This document shows, one piece after another, positions 7,681 through 15,853 of a stretch of 44,265 nt of DNA. Numbering within the stretch: position 1 is the stretch's first letter; each line of letters starts with the position of its first letter. The stretch covers positions 1 to 44,265 of the forward strand of contig CAZWVB010000005.1 of the NCBI GenBank assembly GCA_964637185.1, given 5' to 3'. This DNA comes from CAZSVP01 sp964637185 (GTDB lineage: Bacteria; Patescibacteriota; Saccharimonadia; CAILAD01; BJGX01). The position numbers and the translations under genes were made by a program. The notes beneath the pieces were generated by a model that saw only the letters and a list, made by a program, of their open reading frames with translations, searched no databases and was not told the DNA's origin.

Positions 7681-8043
7681 CTAGAAGCGTCCGATTACGA
7701 AATTGACGATGGCGTAGGCCAATAGGGCTACAATAATACCAATGACTGAGTATAGTATGGTGTCTTTGGCAGACCGAGTGCCTGCCTCGTCGCCACCAGA
7801 TAGTATGTAACGCAAACCACCTATGATCAGCATAATCACAGCTACCACACCCACTACTAGCAGCAATGTGTTGGTGATATTTCTTATATTTGCCTGGAGA
7901 TTGCTTGATGTACCTGCCGGCTGTGCTTGTTGAGCTCCAGCACTGATCTCACCGGCAGCAGCCGCATGACCAGCCCACAACAATGCGTTGGCTACATAGG
8001 CAACCATACCAGTCAGAGCTGTGCGGGTAGCAAGCTTTCTCAT
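7681..8043 (-). CDS. Type IV secretion system pilin-like small membrane protein (pilin A)
   Basis: A 120-residue protein with an N-terminal signal-like helix (about 7-30), a short linker and two hydrophobic helices around the signature GGLRYILSGGDEAGTRSAKDTI, ending in a second helix that closes with AYAIVNFVIGRF. This is the small T4SS pilin-like family common in Patescibacteria, comparable in topology to VirB2/TrbC. It is the last of five such genes in a row. Its final 37 bases before the stop are identical to those of the next gene upstream, showing recent duplication or gene conversion. The ribosome site is weak (GGGAT), and it follows the previous gene by 18 bases, so it is in an operon. 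Confidence 0.8.
   Translation of the reverse strand: MRKLATRTALTGMVAYVANALLWAGHAAAAGEISAGAQQAQPAGTSSNLQANIRNITNTLLLVVGVVAVIMLIIGGLRYILSGGDEAGTRSAKDTILYSVIGIIVALLAYAIVNFVIGRF
7682..7718. repeat. 37-bp direct repeat, copy 1 (second copy 8063-8099)
   Basis: The 37 bases at 7682-7718 recur exactly at 8063-8099. Both encode the C-terminal membrane helix and stop region of adjacent pilin genes. Codon-level identity in a protein-coding stretch points to recent duplication or conversion, not only to protein-level selection. Confidence 0.9.
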
Positions 8044-8061
8044 AATTATCCCAAATGGGTA

Positions 8062-8421
8062 TTAGAAGCGTCCGATTACGAAATTGACGATGGCGTAGGA
8101 GAGTAATGCTACAACAATACCAATGATGGCAAAGAGTATGGTATCCTTGGCACCCTTGACGGCACTTTCATCACCCTGGGAGAAGATGTAGCGAAAGCCA
8201 CCAACTATCAGCATAATAACAGCAACAACACCAATGACCAGTAGCAGGGTATTGGTGATATTGGCTATCTGTTGGCCTAGTGGCACACCACTGAGCTGGC
8301 CCTGGGCTGAGTTGGCACCTTCTTGCACATCTGGTGGAGCAGCGGCTTTGGCTACACCGACAGAAAGTGCTGTGGTAGCAGTCGTGGCAAGAGCGATAAG
8401 TTTGTTGTTTGGCTTCGTCAT
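8062..8421 (-). CDS. Type IV secretion system pilin-like small membrane protein (pilin B)
   Basis: 119 residues: signal-like segment (9-27), a proline- and glutamine-containing linker, then two hydrophobic helices flanking GGFRYIFSQGDESAVKGAKDTI, ending in SYAIVNFVIGRF. It is the closest paralogue of the following gene, especially in the last 70 residues. In known systems such subunits are processed, held in the membrane and assembled into a pilus or channel wall; which of these applies here is not known. It has a strong promoter of its own at 8486-8458, and AAGGAGA lies six bases before the ATG, so it may be the most highly expressed of the five. Confidence 0.8.
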   Translation of the reverse strand: MTKPNNKLIALATTATTALSVGVAKAAAPPDVQEGANSAQGQLSGVPLGQQIANITNTLLLVIGVVAVIMLIVGGFRYIFSQGDESAVKGAKDTILFAIIGIVVALLSYAIVNFVIGRF

Positions 8422-8457
8422 TTTATCTCCTTGGGGGTGTTAATATATTTGGCTCAC

Positions 8458-8486
8458 ATTATACAGCTTGTGCTGACAAATCTCAA
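8458..8486 (-). promoter_or_regulatory. Promoter upstream of pilin B
   Basis: On the minus strand TTGAGA (8486-8481), a 17-base spacer and TATAAT (8463-8458) give a near-consensus sigma-70 promoter about 37 bases before the ATG at 8421. Together with the good ribosome site this gives pilins B and A a conventional leadered transcript inside the cluster. Confidence 0.7.
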
Positions 8487-8490
8487 GTGC

Positions 8491-8781
8491 TTACTTGATA
8501 GCACCGATCACAAAAGCAACTATAGCATAGGATAGAATTGCCACCACAATACCGACAATTGCATAGAGTATGGTGTTCTTGGCCGCTTCGAGCCTACCTT
8601 GATCTCCTCCAGATAACACGTATAGCAAAGCCCCATACAGCAAAGCACCGACAGCTACTGCACCGACCAAGAAAAACAATATGTTGGCTATGCTGTTTGC
8701 AAGTGAGCCAACACTGCTAGGGGTGCCCTGCAGGCTTGCAGGCAAATTGGTTGTAAGAGCGGCGATTTGTCTTCCTACCAT
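8491..8781 (-). CDS. Type IV secretion system pilin-like small membrane protein (pilin C)
   Basis: 96 residues with the family pattern of two hydrophobic helices: GAVAVGALLYGALLYVLSGGDQGRLEAAKNTI then AIVGIVVAILSYAIVAFVIGAIK. It lacks an obvious cleavable signal peptide, unlike pilins A and B, so its first helix probably directs membrane insertion. A TATAAT on the minus strand (8798-8793) lies 11 bases before the ATG, overlapping the stop of the upstream gene, which suggests an internal promoter with a very short leader. Function is inferred from family and position only. Confidence 0.75.
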   Translation of the reverse strand: MVGRQIAALTTNLPASLQGTPSSVGSLANSIANILFFLVGAVAVGALLYGALLYVLSGGDQGRLEAAKNTILYAIVGIVVAILSYAIVAFVIGAIK

Positions 8782-8793
8782 AGTATTTATAGA

Positions 8794-9066
8794 TTATATA
8801 CCAAATCTCTGACTTATTAAATTTACGATAGCGTAGGCAGAAAGAGCGAGTATTAGTCCAGCCACCGCTAGGGTAATCGTACGCTTGGCCGCTTCAGCTC
8901 GGCCTGGGTCGCCAGTGGAAGTGACGTATTGGAAAGCTCCGACCAGTATAAAAATTACCGCCATCAGCCCGGCTATATACAACAAGATGTCTATAGCGTT
9001 TTGACCTAGCTTGATAAAGCCATCAAAGCTATTTACGTCTACGCCATTGAATAATGCAGGAGGCAT
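8794..9066 (-). CDS. Type IV secretion system pilin-like small membrane protein (pilin D)
   Basis: 90 residues, two hydrophobic helices separated by the family linker QYVTSTGDPGRAEAAKRTI, ending AYAIVNLISQRFGI. The N-terminus (FNGVDVNSFDGFIKLGQNAIDILLY) is amphipathic and has no signal peptide. It starts one base after the stop of the upstream gene, with GGAG about ten bases before the ATG, so the two are translationally linked. It belongs to the same pilin-like family as its neighbours but is the most divergent of the short forms. Confidence 0.75.
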   Translation of the reverse strand: MPPALFNGVDVNSFDGFIKLGQNAIDILLYIAGLMAVIFILVGAFQYVTSTGDPGRAEAAKRTITLAVAGLILALSAYAIVNLISQRFGI

Positions 9067-9067
9067 G

Positions 9068-9700
9068 CTACGGAGCTCCTATCAGTGCCACTATTGCTTG
9101 CAGTCCAATTAGTAACCCAAGGCTTATCGCTGCGACTGAAAGCCGCTTTTTGGCACTGGTGAGGCTTTCGGGACTAAGTCCACCGGCCATGATCTGGATG
9201 GCACTGACCAGTATAGTAATAACAAAGGCAATGCCCATAAGCCCAATAAGTAGCTGGACTATCCAGCTTATCAACGAGTTTTGACCTGTCAAGGTAGTAT
9301 TAATATTGGAAGCTGTACCACTTCCCCAAAAGCAAAACACATTGCGAAACGCCGCGCTAATGTATTTGCAAGTACCATTGTTGGAGGCCTGGTTGGCATT
9401 GGCAGCAGCCTGAGTATTGTTCTGATCATCGATAAATTTCTGTTCCTCAGCGCTAGGAGTAGCCTGAGTAGCCTTTTTTGTTACTGGATCTTCACAAAAA
9501 TACACTGTTACACTTGTGCCGGGTACGGGTACCGGCTGCCCAATCGGCACAATATCTCCGGGGCAAGACCAGTTGCCATCGGCGCTTTTGCTTGCTTCTA
9601 CTTTGACTGAGATTAGTAGAAGTGCAGCTATCGATAAAGAAAATATGGTAAAATATCTGATCAACTGCGTGGATTTGGATGTGAGTATAACCATAAGCAT
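9068..9700 (-). CDS. Long secreted pilin-like protein, first gene of the pilin cluster
   Basis: 210 residues: signal peptide (about 1-36), an extracellular region of roughly 100 residues with several cysteines (C44, C73 and others), then two hydrophobic helices with the family linker AGGLSPESLTSAKKRLSVAA. It therefore looks like a pilin-fold C-terminus carrying an extra exported domain, perhaps a tip or adaptor subunit; that is inference. A TATAAA on the minus strand (9713-9708) ends seven bases before the ATG, giving leaderless geometry. A second in-frame ATG at 9694 is possible. It is divergent from the VirB6-like gene. Confidence 0.65.
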   Translation of the reverse strand: MLMVILTSKSTQLIRYFTIFSLSIAALLLISVKVEASKSADGNWSCPGDIVPIGQPVPVPGTSVTVYFCEDPVTKKATQATPSAEEQKFIDDQNNTQAAANANQASNNGTCKYISAAFRNVFCFWGSGTASNINTTLTGQNSLISWIVQLLIGLMGIAFVITILVSAIQIMAGGLSPESLTSAKKRLSVAAISLGLLIGLQAIVALIGAP

Positions 9701-9739
9701 TGATTTATTTATAACACTAACTCGTTTATTATATAAGTA
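9701..9739. promoter_or_regulatory. 39-bp divergent promoter between pilin cluster and VirB6-like gene
   Basis: On the minus strand TATAAA (9713-9708) is seven bases from the pilin-cluster ATG; on the plus strand TATTAT (9727-9732) is seven bases from the ATG at 9740. Both transcripts would start at their start codons. No consensus -35 boxes were found, and the two promoters overlap, so the two units may be co-regulated or compete. Confidence 0.45.
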
Positions 9740-12025
9740 ATGTTTAGTAAAAGTAAAAGTCTACTATTAGCCGTATTCGCCCTGCTTACTTTTTGTGCAG
9801 TTTTTGTTGCTACGAATCAACAGCAAGCCAAAGCAGATCCTAAAGGCGCTTGCGGACAAAGCATTGGTAGTAATCTTGGTGCATACAATAACCCATACCA
9901 GATAGATTGCGATTCTGTCAATCCAAATCTTGGTGGTGGCGATGCCAATGATTATTGGTTTTTCAATCCAGATAGTAGTGCCGTACTCAATAACTTTATA
10001 GTTTTTAACAGGAAAGGTACCAATTTTGTTATGATGGTACCGACTACTGGCGCCGATGCATTTACTGCATTTTGTTTTGTACCACCTGATTCAGTAAAAC
10101 AAGGTTTTGTATTCCAGTTTGATGCCAATGATGGTTACTGCGGCAACCTAAGCAATTTTAGTACCAATGGTCTGATGTCAAATAACAACGGCACTGGCTT
10201 TTGTTCGATAGTAAACTTCAAAAATGGATGTGATTATTTTAGTGGCAACGATGGGCCGTGGCCGTCCAATCCAGCTAAAAAATACACTGGTAATGGACGC
10301 GACATATCCAAACAAATAGAAGATGCGAAGGCAGCCGATGCTAAGAAAAATGCGCCAGATCCGTGCCAGAGCGAAAACCAAGCAGGCCCACTGGGATTCT
10401 TATTGTGCCCATTGTTTAGATTGGTTCAAACATCAATTAATAGTATTACGGGTGTCGGCACTTGTACCCTGAATACTACTACACAGTTACCGGAGTGTAC
10501 GATCAATACAGATGCGCCACTGATGAGCCTTCTCATTGTTAAGCCATTGGAATTTAGTGGGCAAGGTAACAACGCATATGCAGGAGCATCGGTGCCGCTA
10601 CAAGCGGCCAATGAGAGAGTGAGGGACATAGCCTATGCGCTATATATGATTATTTTTCTTGTAATTATTTTTGCCAATTTCATAGATTTTGGCATCGACA
10701 ACTATACCATCAAGCGCCTTCTACCACGGTTAGTAGCCGCCATCGTACTCACACCATTTAGCTATCTCATATGTGCATTTGCCATCGATGTTGGCAATAC
10801 CCTTGGTTTTGCAGTGCCGGTCATTATTACCGGTGGTAATGCCCCGACAAATCCGATAGAGAGTGCGCTCAAGGCAGTTGCACAGCTGGGCGCGGGAAAC
10901 GATGTATTGAGTGGCCTTGCGGTACTTGGCTCATTCCTAATAATTCTAGCGTTGGCAATAGCAGTGCTTATCTCCTTGATCGTGGCGCTGATATACATGC
11001 TTTTCCGCTTGCTATTTCTTTATCTGTTGGTAATAGTAGCTCCTATCGCCATAGCAGCCTCCGTGCTACCACTTACCAACAAATTCTTCCGTATGTGGGG
11101 TACCAACCTCATCAAACTCAATCTCATGTTTCCGCTGGTCACTGGCTTGATAGCAATATCTGGAGTAGTCTCGGGTGTGCTACTTAGTAGCGCTGGTAGT
11201 AATAACTTCATGAAAGTAGCGGCGGCACTGGTGCCCGTACTAGCATTTTTCCTTATACCCAAATGCTTCAAATGGAGTGGAGAGCTCATGGAAGCCACTG
11301 CAGGTGCTGCGGCGGCCTACCTCGGTGGACGCGCTGGTAGCTATGCCAAAAGTGCCAATCAAGCCCACAATGAGAAAGAGGCCGAGCGCCGACAAGCTCG
11401 CCGTCAAGAAATCGCCGCGGGCAGAAATAGACTATACGGCGGAGAGAACAGCTTGGCTCGTAGAGTGCGGGCTGGTTCGGGAATACGTAAGAACAAACCA
11501 GCCAACATGGTAGACTTTCGAGCCAAACAGATGGCTGCCCTCAAGCCGTGGATGGATGCTGCCAAACTAGCTGACAACAAACAACTAGAAAAAATGGGTA
11601 GCAGTCGTAACCCAATGGCCCAACGCGCCGCCGGCGAAGCGATGCTCAATAGAGGAATGATTAAAGAGTTCATGGGGAGTAAGGCTAACACAGATAAAAA
11701 TATCGACTTTATCAAACGTCTCAACCCCGATGCTTTCAAGAAGAACCCTATGTTGGGTGATAGCGACTGGCGTAAGGGCGGCTCAGATCGAGATAAGTTC
11801 TACCCCAAACTCACTGCTGAAAAGATATTTGATATGAGCCCCGACGCGCAAAAACACGTCATTATCGATAATTGGTCTAAGTTGAGCCCCACTGTGCAAG
11901 CATCACTTCAAGACCCTAGAAACCAAGGTAGATATGATCCAGTCGCTGCAAGCTACGCTAGGTCTCCAGGTACACCGCCACCAACTAGTACATATGATCC
12001 GGCAGGTAATCCTTTTAATAGTTAG
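9740..12025 (+). CDS. VirB6/TrbL-like polytopic membrane protein of a T4SS-like apparatus
   Basis: 761 residues: signal peptide (about 1-32); an exported region with several cysteines (about 36-285); a membrane domain with about six helices (roughly 296-318, 328-350, 392-415, 417-442, 460-482, 490-506); and a basic, hydrophilic cytoplasmic tail (about 540-761) with arginine-rich stretches. The plan of exported N-domain plus multi-helix core is that of VirB6/TrbL-type channel components in Patescibacteria. It probably forms the inner channel. The PrgI gene follows after two bases, so the two are co-transcribed. Sequence similarity across this family is low, so the call depends partly on context. 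Confidence 0.7.
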   Translation: MFSKSKSLLLAVFALLTFCAVFVATNQQQAKADPKGACGQSIGSNLGAYNNPYQIDCDSVNPNLGGGDANDYWFFNPDSSAVLNNFIVFNRKGTNFVMMVPTTGADAFTAFCFVPPDSVKQGFVFQFDANDGYCGNLSNFSTNGLMSNNNGTGFCSIVNFKNGCDYFSGNDGPWPSNPAKKYTGNGRDISKQIEDAKAADAKKNAPDPCQSENQAGPLGFLLCPLFRLVQTSINSITGVGTCTLNTTTQLPECTINTDAPLMSLLIVKPLEFSGQGNNAYAGASVPLQAANERVRDIAYALYMIIFLVIIFANFIDFGIDNYTIKRLLPRLVAAIVLTPFSYLICAFAIDVGNTLGFAVPVIITGGNAPTNPIESALKAVAQLGAGNDVLSGLAVLGSFLIILALAIAVLISLIVALIYMLFRLLFLYLLVIVAPIAIAASVLPLTNKFFRMWGTNLIKLNLMFPLVTGLIAISGVVSGVLLSSAGSNNFMKVAAALVPVLAFFLIPKCFKWSGELMEATAGAAAAYLGGRAGSYAKSANQAHNEKEAERRQARRQEIAAGRNRLYGGENSLARRVRAGSGIRKNKPANMVDFRAKQMAALKPWMDAAKLADNKQLEKMGSSRNPMAQRAAGEAMLNRGMIKEFMGSKANTDKNIDFIKRLNPDAFKKNPMLGDSDWRKGGSDRDKFYPKLTAEKIFDMSPDAQKHVIIDNWSKLSPTVQASLQDPRNQGRYDPVAASYARSPGTPPPTSTYDPAGNPFNS

Positions 12026-12027
12026 TT

Positions 12028-12909
12028 ATGGGCCAGTACAAAGTACCATCCAACGTAGAGACCGAAGACAAGATAATTGGGCCGCTGAGCGTCAAGCAAT
12101 TCATCTATGTTGTCATAGGTTTGATGTGGGGATTTATTGCTATACGACTGATAGCACCATTCAACCTCGTAGTAGGCCTGGTAATAGCAGCGCCTATTAG
12201 CCTGACAATGTTTATGCTTGGCTTCATACAGCGCGAGGGTATTAGCTTTGAAAACTACTTCCAGGCAGCCATACAATTCTTCCTAAGTCCGCGCAAACTA
12301 GTCTGGCACAAAGACGAACATCTCAAAGTGATCAAAGAAAAACCACAGAAGAACTTGGCCCTACCCGAGGCCCGAAGTAATTACAATACCGGCCAGCTAC
12401 AAAGACTAGCCTTCACCCTAGACACACATGGCGCCTACAAAGATTCCTCCATACAGCTACCCGATCAGACCAACCCGGTACACCAGCAAGCCAGTCGCGT
12501 CATTGACGCCCATGTAGTGGAGCCAAACGAATTGGCCCAAATGGCCACGCCTGCAGTAGCCGCAAAAATCGAAGGTCAGACAATAGCGGCCGATGATGTG
12601 CTTGATGCCCAAGGCAGTCGAGCCAATGAGGTAGGGCAACTGTTGGAAAATGTTGAAGCCAATGTGCATCGACAGGCTATCGCCAAACTACAGCAAGGTC
12701 TGACGGCAGTGCCATCATCTACTGCTGCTAGCGCCAGCACGCCAGCAATTCAAAATCCAATCACTGGCGACACAAAGACTGTCGAAGAGATCAATCAGGC
12801 AGCACAACAATTGGCTCAGCGTAACAATACCCCGATAGAGCGCCTGAGCCGCGACGCAGCTGCTACCCTACAAAAAGGGGTAGAAGTACAGATCCGCCCT
12901 GCCCAATAG
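12028..12909 (+). CDS. PrgI family protein
   Basis: 293 residues. The N-terminal 100 residues match the PrgI pattern: VPSNVETEDKIIGPLSVKQF, then two closely spaced helices (about 27-47 and 50-70) and a post-membrane segment ending SPRKLVWHKDEH. PrgI proteins accompany VirB6- and VirB4-like components in Gram-positive and Patescibacteria T4SS loci, where they are taken as VirB3-like. Residues 110-293 form a long alanine- and glutamine-rich cytoplasmic tail without recognised motifs. The gene is two bases after the VirB6-like gene and converges with virB4 over a 22-base gap. Confidence 0.85.
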   Translation: MGQYKVPSNVETEDKIIGPLSVKQFIYVVIGLMWGFIAIRLIAPFNLVVGLVIAAPISLTMFMLGFIQREGISFENYFQAAIQFFLSPRKLVWHKDEHLKVIKEKPQKNLALPEARSNYNTGQLQRLAFTLDTHGAYKDSSIQLPDQTNPVHQQASRVIDAHVVEPNELAQMATPAVAAKIEGQTIAADDVLDAQGSRANEVGQLLENVEANVHRQAIAKLQQGLTAVPSSTAASASTPAIQNPITGDTKTVEEINQAAQQLAQRNNTPIERLSRDAAATLQKGVEVQIRPAQ

Positions 12910-12931
12910 CTCTCATTTCATCAAATAAATA

Positions 12932-14800
12932 CTACTGTTGTTGGGTGCTATCTTCCAAATACTTGGCCGGGTCGTCATCGCCGGTACCAGCTTCAGCCTG
13001 AGCTTGCTCGAGTAGAGCTTGTGGGTTGGTGGTAATCAGTTGTTCTTCGCCCGGGAAGGGTAAAACGCGCAAGATGATGTGGTTGAGGCCTGCAAAAAAT
13101 AGGCCCTCACCGACTGGGAATTGGCTGAGCAGTTTGGCTTCCTCACTGGTGAGCTTGAAGGTACCGGCCACAATCTCCACGGCCGCAGGGTTTTGTTTGA
13201 GCAGTAGTTGGAGACTAGAGTTGTTGACGATAGCTCGTCCCAGGCGAGTACTGAGAAAATCTTCTACGTCTTGGCTAATAGTGGTGAGACCTAGGTAGTA
13301 TTTACGAGCGCGTTTGGCTACAGAAAACATAAACATAGCAGAATCTTGATACTGCATGAGCTGCCAAGCTTCGTCGACTACCAATATGCGTTTTTTCTTC
13401 TCTGTTTTGACACGGTTCCAAATATAGTTGAGTACTATGTACATACCGATAGGTCGCAATTCATCTTCGAGATCACGAATATTAAAGACCACAAATGGAT
13501 TGTCTAGCTCCACATTGCTCTGCTCTGAGAAAATACCTGCAAATGTACCTTCAGTATAGCGTCGCAGCCGAGCAGCAAGCGCCGGACCGTTGCCACCCAT
13601 AGAATTTAGTGTGTTGTACAAATCCATCATCACTGGTGGCTCGGCTTGATGAGTGAGCGGATCGTTGGTGATGCCTTTTTGGGCATAGGTGTTGATCAGC
13701 GCGACATCGAGGTCGGCCTCTTCGGCTGGCGACATATCACCGGTCATTAGTCGCAGTAGGCCATGCAACATGATGATATTGGCCCGTAGCGCATTATCAG
13801 CCTCTTCAGGGTCAATGGTAGTAGGTATATCAAAAGGATTAATTCGTGTTTTGCTAGCTAGGCTTAGGTGCAAAAAACTACCGCCCACAGCATCACAAAG
13901 TGTCTTATACTCGTTTTCTGGGTCGATGATAATTACTTCTGTACCAAACATCAGTGAGCGCAGACACTCTAGCTTGACCGCAAAACTTTTACCTGCACCA
14001 GACTTAGCAAATACCACCATATTGGCATTCTCAAGACTAAATCTGTCAAACAAAACCAGGCCGTTGTTGTGGCGATTGATACCGTATAGTATGCCTTCAT
14101 CTCGGCTGAGATTGGCAGTAGTAAATGGAAAACTGGTAGAGATGGCACCCGTATCCATGTTGCGTTTGACCTGCAGCTGGTCGGTGCCAAGTGGTAGGGT
14201 AGAGTTGAACCCTTGCTCCATCATGACAGTGGTTGGCTTGGTATATATCAAGCTAGTGGCCAATATGCTCTCGATCCGTCGATTGACATCATCTAGCTCC
14301 TCTAGGTCTTTGCCGTAAAGAGTAAAGTATAGCCCCAGTCGGAAGAAACGATCCTCGCCAACTTGGAGTTTGTCGCGCAGTTCTTCGGCATCAGCAATAG
14401 CAGCTTCAAGCCCAGGGTCGCGTATCTTGCCTTTTTCTTGATTGATGGAGTAACTAGCTTCCATCTGAGTTACTTTCTTTTTGAGATTTTCAAGAACCAC
14501 GCGGCTCTCAACGGGCTCGATATGCAAGGCGATATCAAGAACTTCATCAATATTGATCAGGCCTGATAGCCAACCAGTGAAAAGGCTACGGGGGTAGCCA
14601 TACACAAAGATAGTACGAGCGTAGCGTTTGCCTAGCTTGATATAATTGCTCTCTATCTCAATTGAACTCGGTGCTATTACATCTCGAAGGGTTACGATAC
14701 CCTCACGATAGACCTTCTCAGCTTGTGCCTGGATGGCTGCTTGACGATCTAGCTCAGCTTGTACTTTTGGGTCTATTTTTGGCTTGCCGCTCAGAGGCAT
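12932..14800 (-). CDS. virB4: VirB4-like secretion ATPase
   Basis: 622 residues. An N-terminal VirB4/CagE-type region (about 30-240) is followed by a P-loop ATPase domain with Walker A KSGAGKS (266-272), IIIDPENEY (about 290-298) and Walker B ILVVDEAWQLM (about 465-475). VirB4 ATPases sit at the cytoplasmic face of the T4SS channel and power pilus biogenesis and substrate movement. The upstream gene overlaps by one base (TAATG), so translation is coupled. The gene converges on the VirB6-PrgI unit. No VirD4 coupling protein or VirB11 is present in the window. Confidence 0.9.
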   Translation of the reverse strand: MPLSGKPKIDPKVQAELDRQAAIQAQAEKVYREGIVTLRDVIAPSSIEIESNYIKLGKRYARTIFVYGYPRSLFTGWLSGLINIDEVLDIALHIEPVESRVVLENLKKKVTQMEASYSINQEKGKIRDPGLEAAIADAEELRDKLQVGEDRFFRLGLYFTLYGKDLEELDDVNRRIESILATSLIYTKPTTVMMEQGFNSTLPLGTDQLQVKRNMDTGAISTSFPFTTANLSRDEGILYGINRHNNGLVLFDRFSLENANMVVFAKSGAGKSFAVKLECLRSLMFGTEVIIIDPENEYKTLCDAVGGSFLHLSLASKTRINPFDIPTTIDPEEADNALRANIIMLHGLLRLMTGDMSPAEEADLDVALINTYAQKGITNDPLTHQAEPPVMMDLYNTLNSMGGNGPALAARLRRYTEGTFAGIFSEQSNVELDNPFVVFNIRDLEDELRPIGMYIVLNYIWNRVKTEKKKRILVVDEAWQLMQYQDSAMFMFSVAKRARKYYLGLTTISQDVEDFLSTRLGRAIVNNSSLQLLLKQNPAAVEIVAGTFKLTSEEAKLLSQFPVGEGLFFAGLNHIILRVLPFPGEEQLITTNPQALLEQAQAEAGTGDDDPAKYLEDSTQQQ

Positions 14801-15699
14801 TATTGCTGTCCTCCTGAAGCTGTTGGTGGCTGTACTTGTGCTGGCCCGAGCCCTTCTTCTTTGCCAATTGCGGTGGCTTGCGCGGCATTGGCGGCTGCAA
14901 AGAGATCATCGGGTGTAGGCTCGGCAGCTTCAGCCCTCGGTACGCCTAGCTTGCCGTGACGGCCTACTACCGGTGTAGCCATATCTTCAACATTGCCAAT
15001 AGCTTGGTTTTGGCTTTCATCTATGTTGTAGCTGTTGTAGAGCATTTCAATGATTTCCTGGGTATTGAGCAACACGGCCCTAATACCCATACTTGCAAGA
15101 CCCGACGCTACTATCTGTGTGCGTTGCGTCAACTCGCGTTTTTTCTGTTCAAACTCGACTGTAGTCTGTGTCACTTGACCAACAGGTGATAAGATGTTTT
15201 TGATGCCGCCAAAAATTGTCTTTTTGTTGAGAATTTCGGTGAAGAATGGCACCACAACATAAAATCTCTTGTCCATGATGTTGACCTCTTGGAGCAGCTC
15301 ACGAATGTTGTAAATATAGTCATCCATAAGCCCGGCCAGTAGGGGGTTGGCCTGATTGGCCTGTATATTTTCGAGATTTTCTAGATAATTGTCTAAGTCT
15401 ACACGACGGCTTTGGACTACTATTTCTATAGGAAAATGCAGCCCGTTGAGAAAGCCTTGGTAGGCATATTCCATAGCGTCTTTCTCGGCAGGGCTTTTCA
15501 GATCAAAATTGGTTGGACTACAAAGTATCACCATACGCAGTCCACCATCGCGCATCACAATGATGCCGTCTTTGATCTCAGAAAACATCAGATGCTGCTG
15601 AGTACTTGCGCGCTTGTCAGCTTGCTGTTTTTTGCCTTTGGCTGATTGGCGCGAAGAAGCAGGTGCGGAAGATTGATTTTGAGTTGGTTGATTAGCCAT
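14800..15699 (-). CDS. TraC-like T4SS accessory protein paired with VirB4
   Basis: 299 residues. The first 35 are glutamine-, serine- and lysine-rich. The region 38-230 (HLMFSEIKDGIIVMRDGG, then FHxPIEIVVQSRRVDL-like text and RFYVVVPFF) resembles the N-terminal domain of TraC/VirB4 proteins. It is encoded separately here, directly before VirB4 with a one-base stop-start overlap. No P-loop is visible, so it is not itself an ATPase. It may be a dedicated partner of VirB4. The C-terminal 60 residues are alanine- and proline-rich and probably flexible. Confidence 0.7.
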   Translation of the reverse strand: MANQPTQNQSSAPASSRQSAKGKKQQADKRASTQQHLMFSEIKDGIIVMRDGGLRMVILCSPTNFDLKSPAEKDAMEYAYQGFLNGLHFPIEIVVQSRRVDLDNYLENLENIQANQANPLLAGLMDDYIYNIRELLQEVNIMDKRFYVVVPFFTEILNKKTIFGGIKNILSPVGQVTQTTVEFEQKKRELTQRTQIVASGLASMGIRAVLLNTQEIIEMLYNSYNIDESQNQAIGNVEDMATPVVGRHGKLGVPRAEAAEPTPDDLFAAANAAQATAIGKEEGLGPAQVQPPTASGGQQ

Positions 15700-15853
15700 A
15701 AGAATTATACCTGTGTCAATAAATAATCATACCAAATCTGATACACTTACGGCAATCAGTCAGGGCCTGTGAGCTATGTTATTTTTACCTGGCGTAAGCG
15801 TAATAGTTTGGTTACAATAGAGTAGTAATTATTGAGGAGTTGGAAGAGTAGCA
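15700..15853. promoter_or_regulatory. Divergent promoter region, VirB4 operon and wall-hydrolase operon
   Basis: For the minus strand, TTGCCG (15755-15750), an 18-base spacer and TATGAT (15731-15726) precede the TraC-like gene; a second TATAAT (15709-15704) is four bases from its ATG. For the plus strand, TACAAT (15813-15818) is the best -10 box, and GAGGAG (15834-15839) plus GGAAGAG (15842-15848) form ribosome sites before the ATG at 15854. This gap divides two opposite operons of the same apparatus. Confidence 0.5.

Noticed and set aside
7681..9700. The five small membrane genes as phage holins or toxin genes
   Set aside because: They share a two-helix pilin-type pattern with the GGD...AK-TI linker and lie beside VirB6, PrgI and VirB4, which fits T4SS pilins better.
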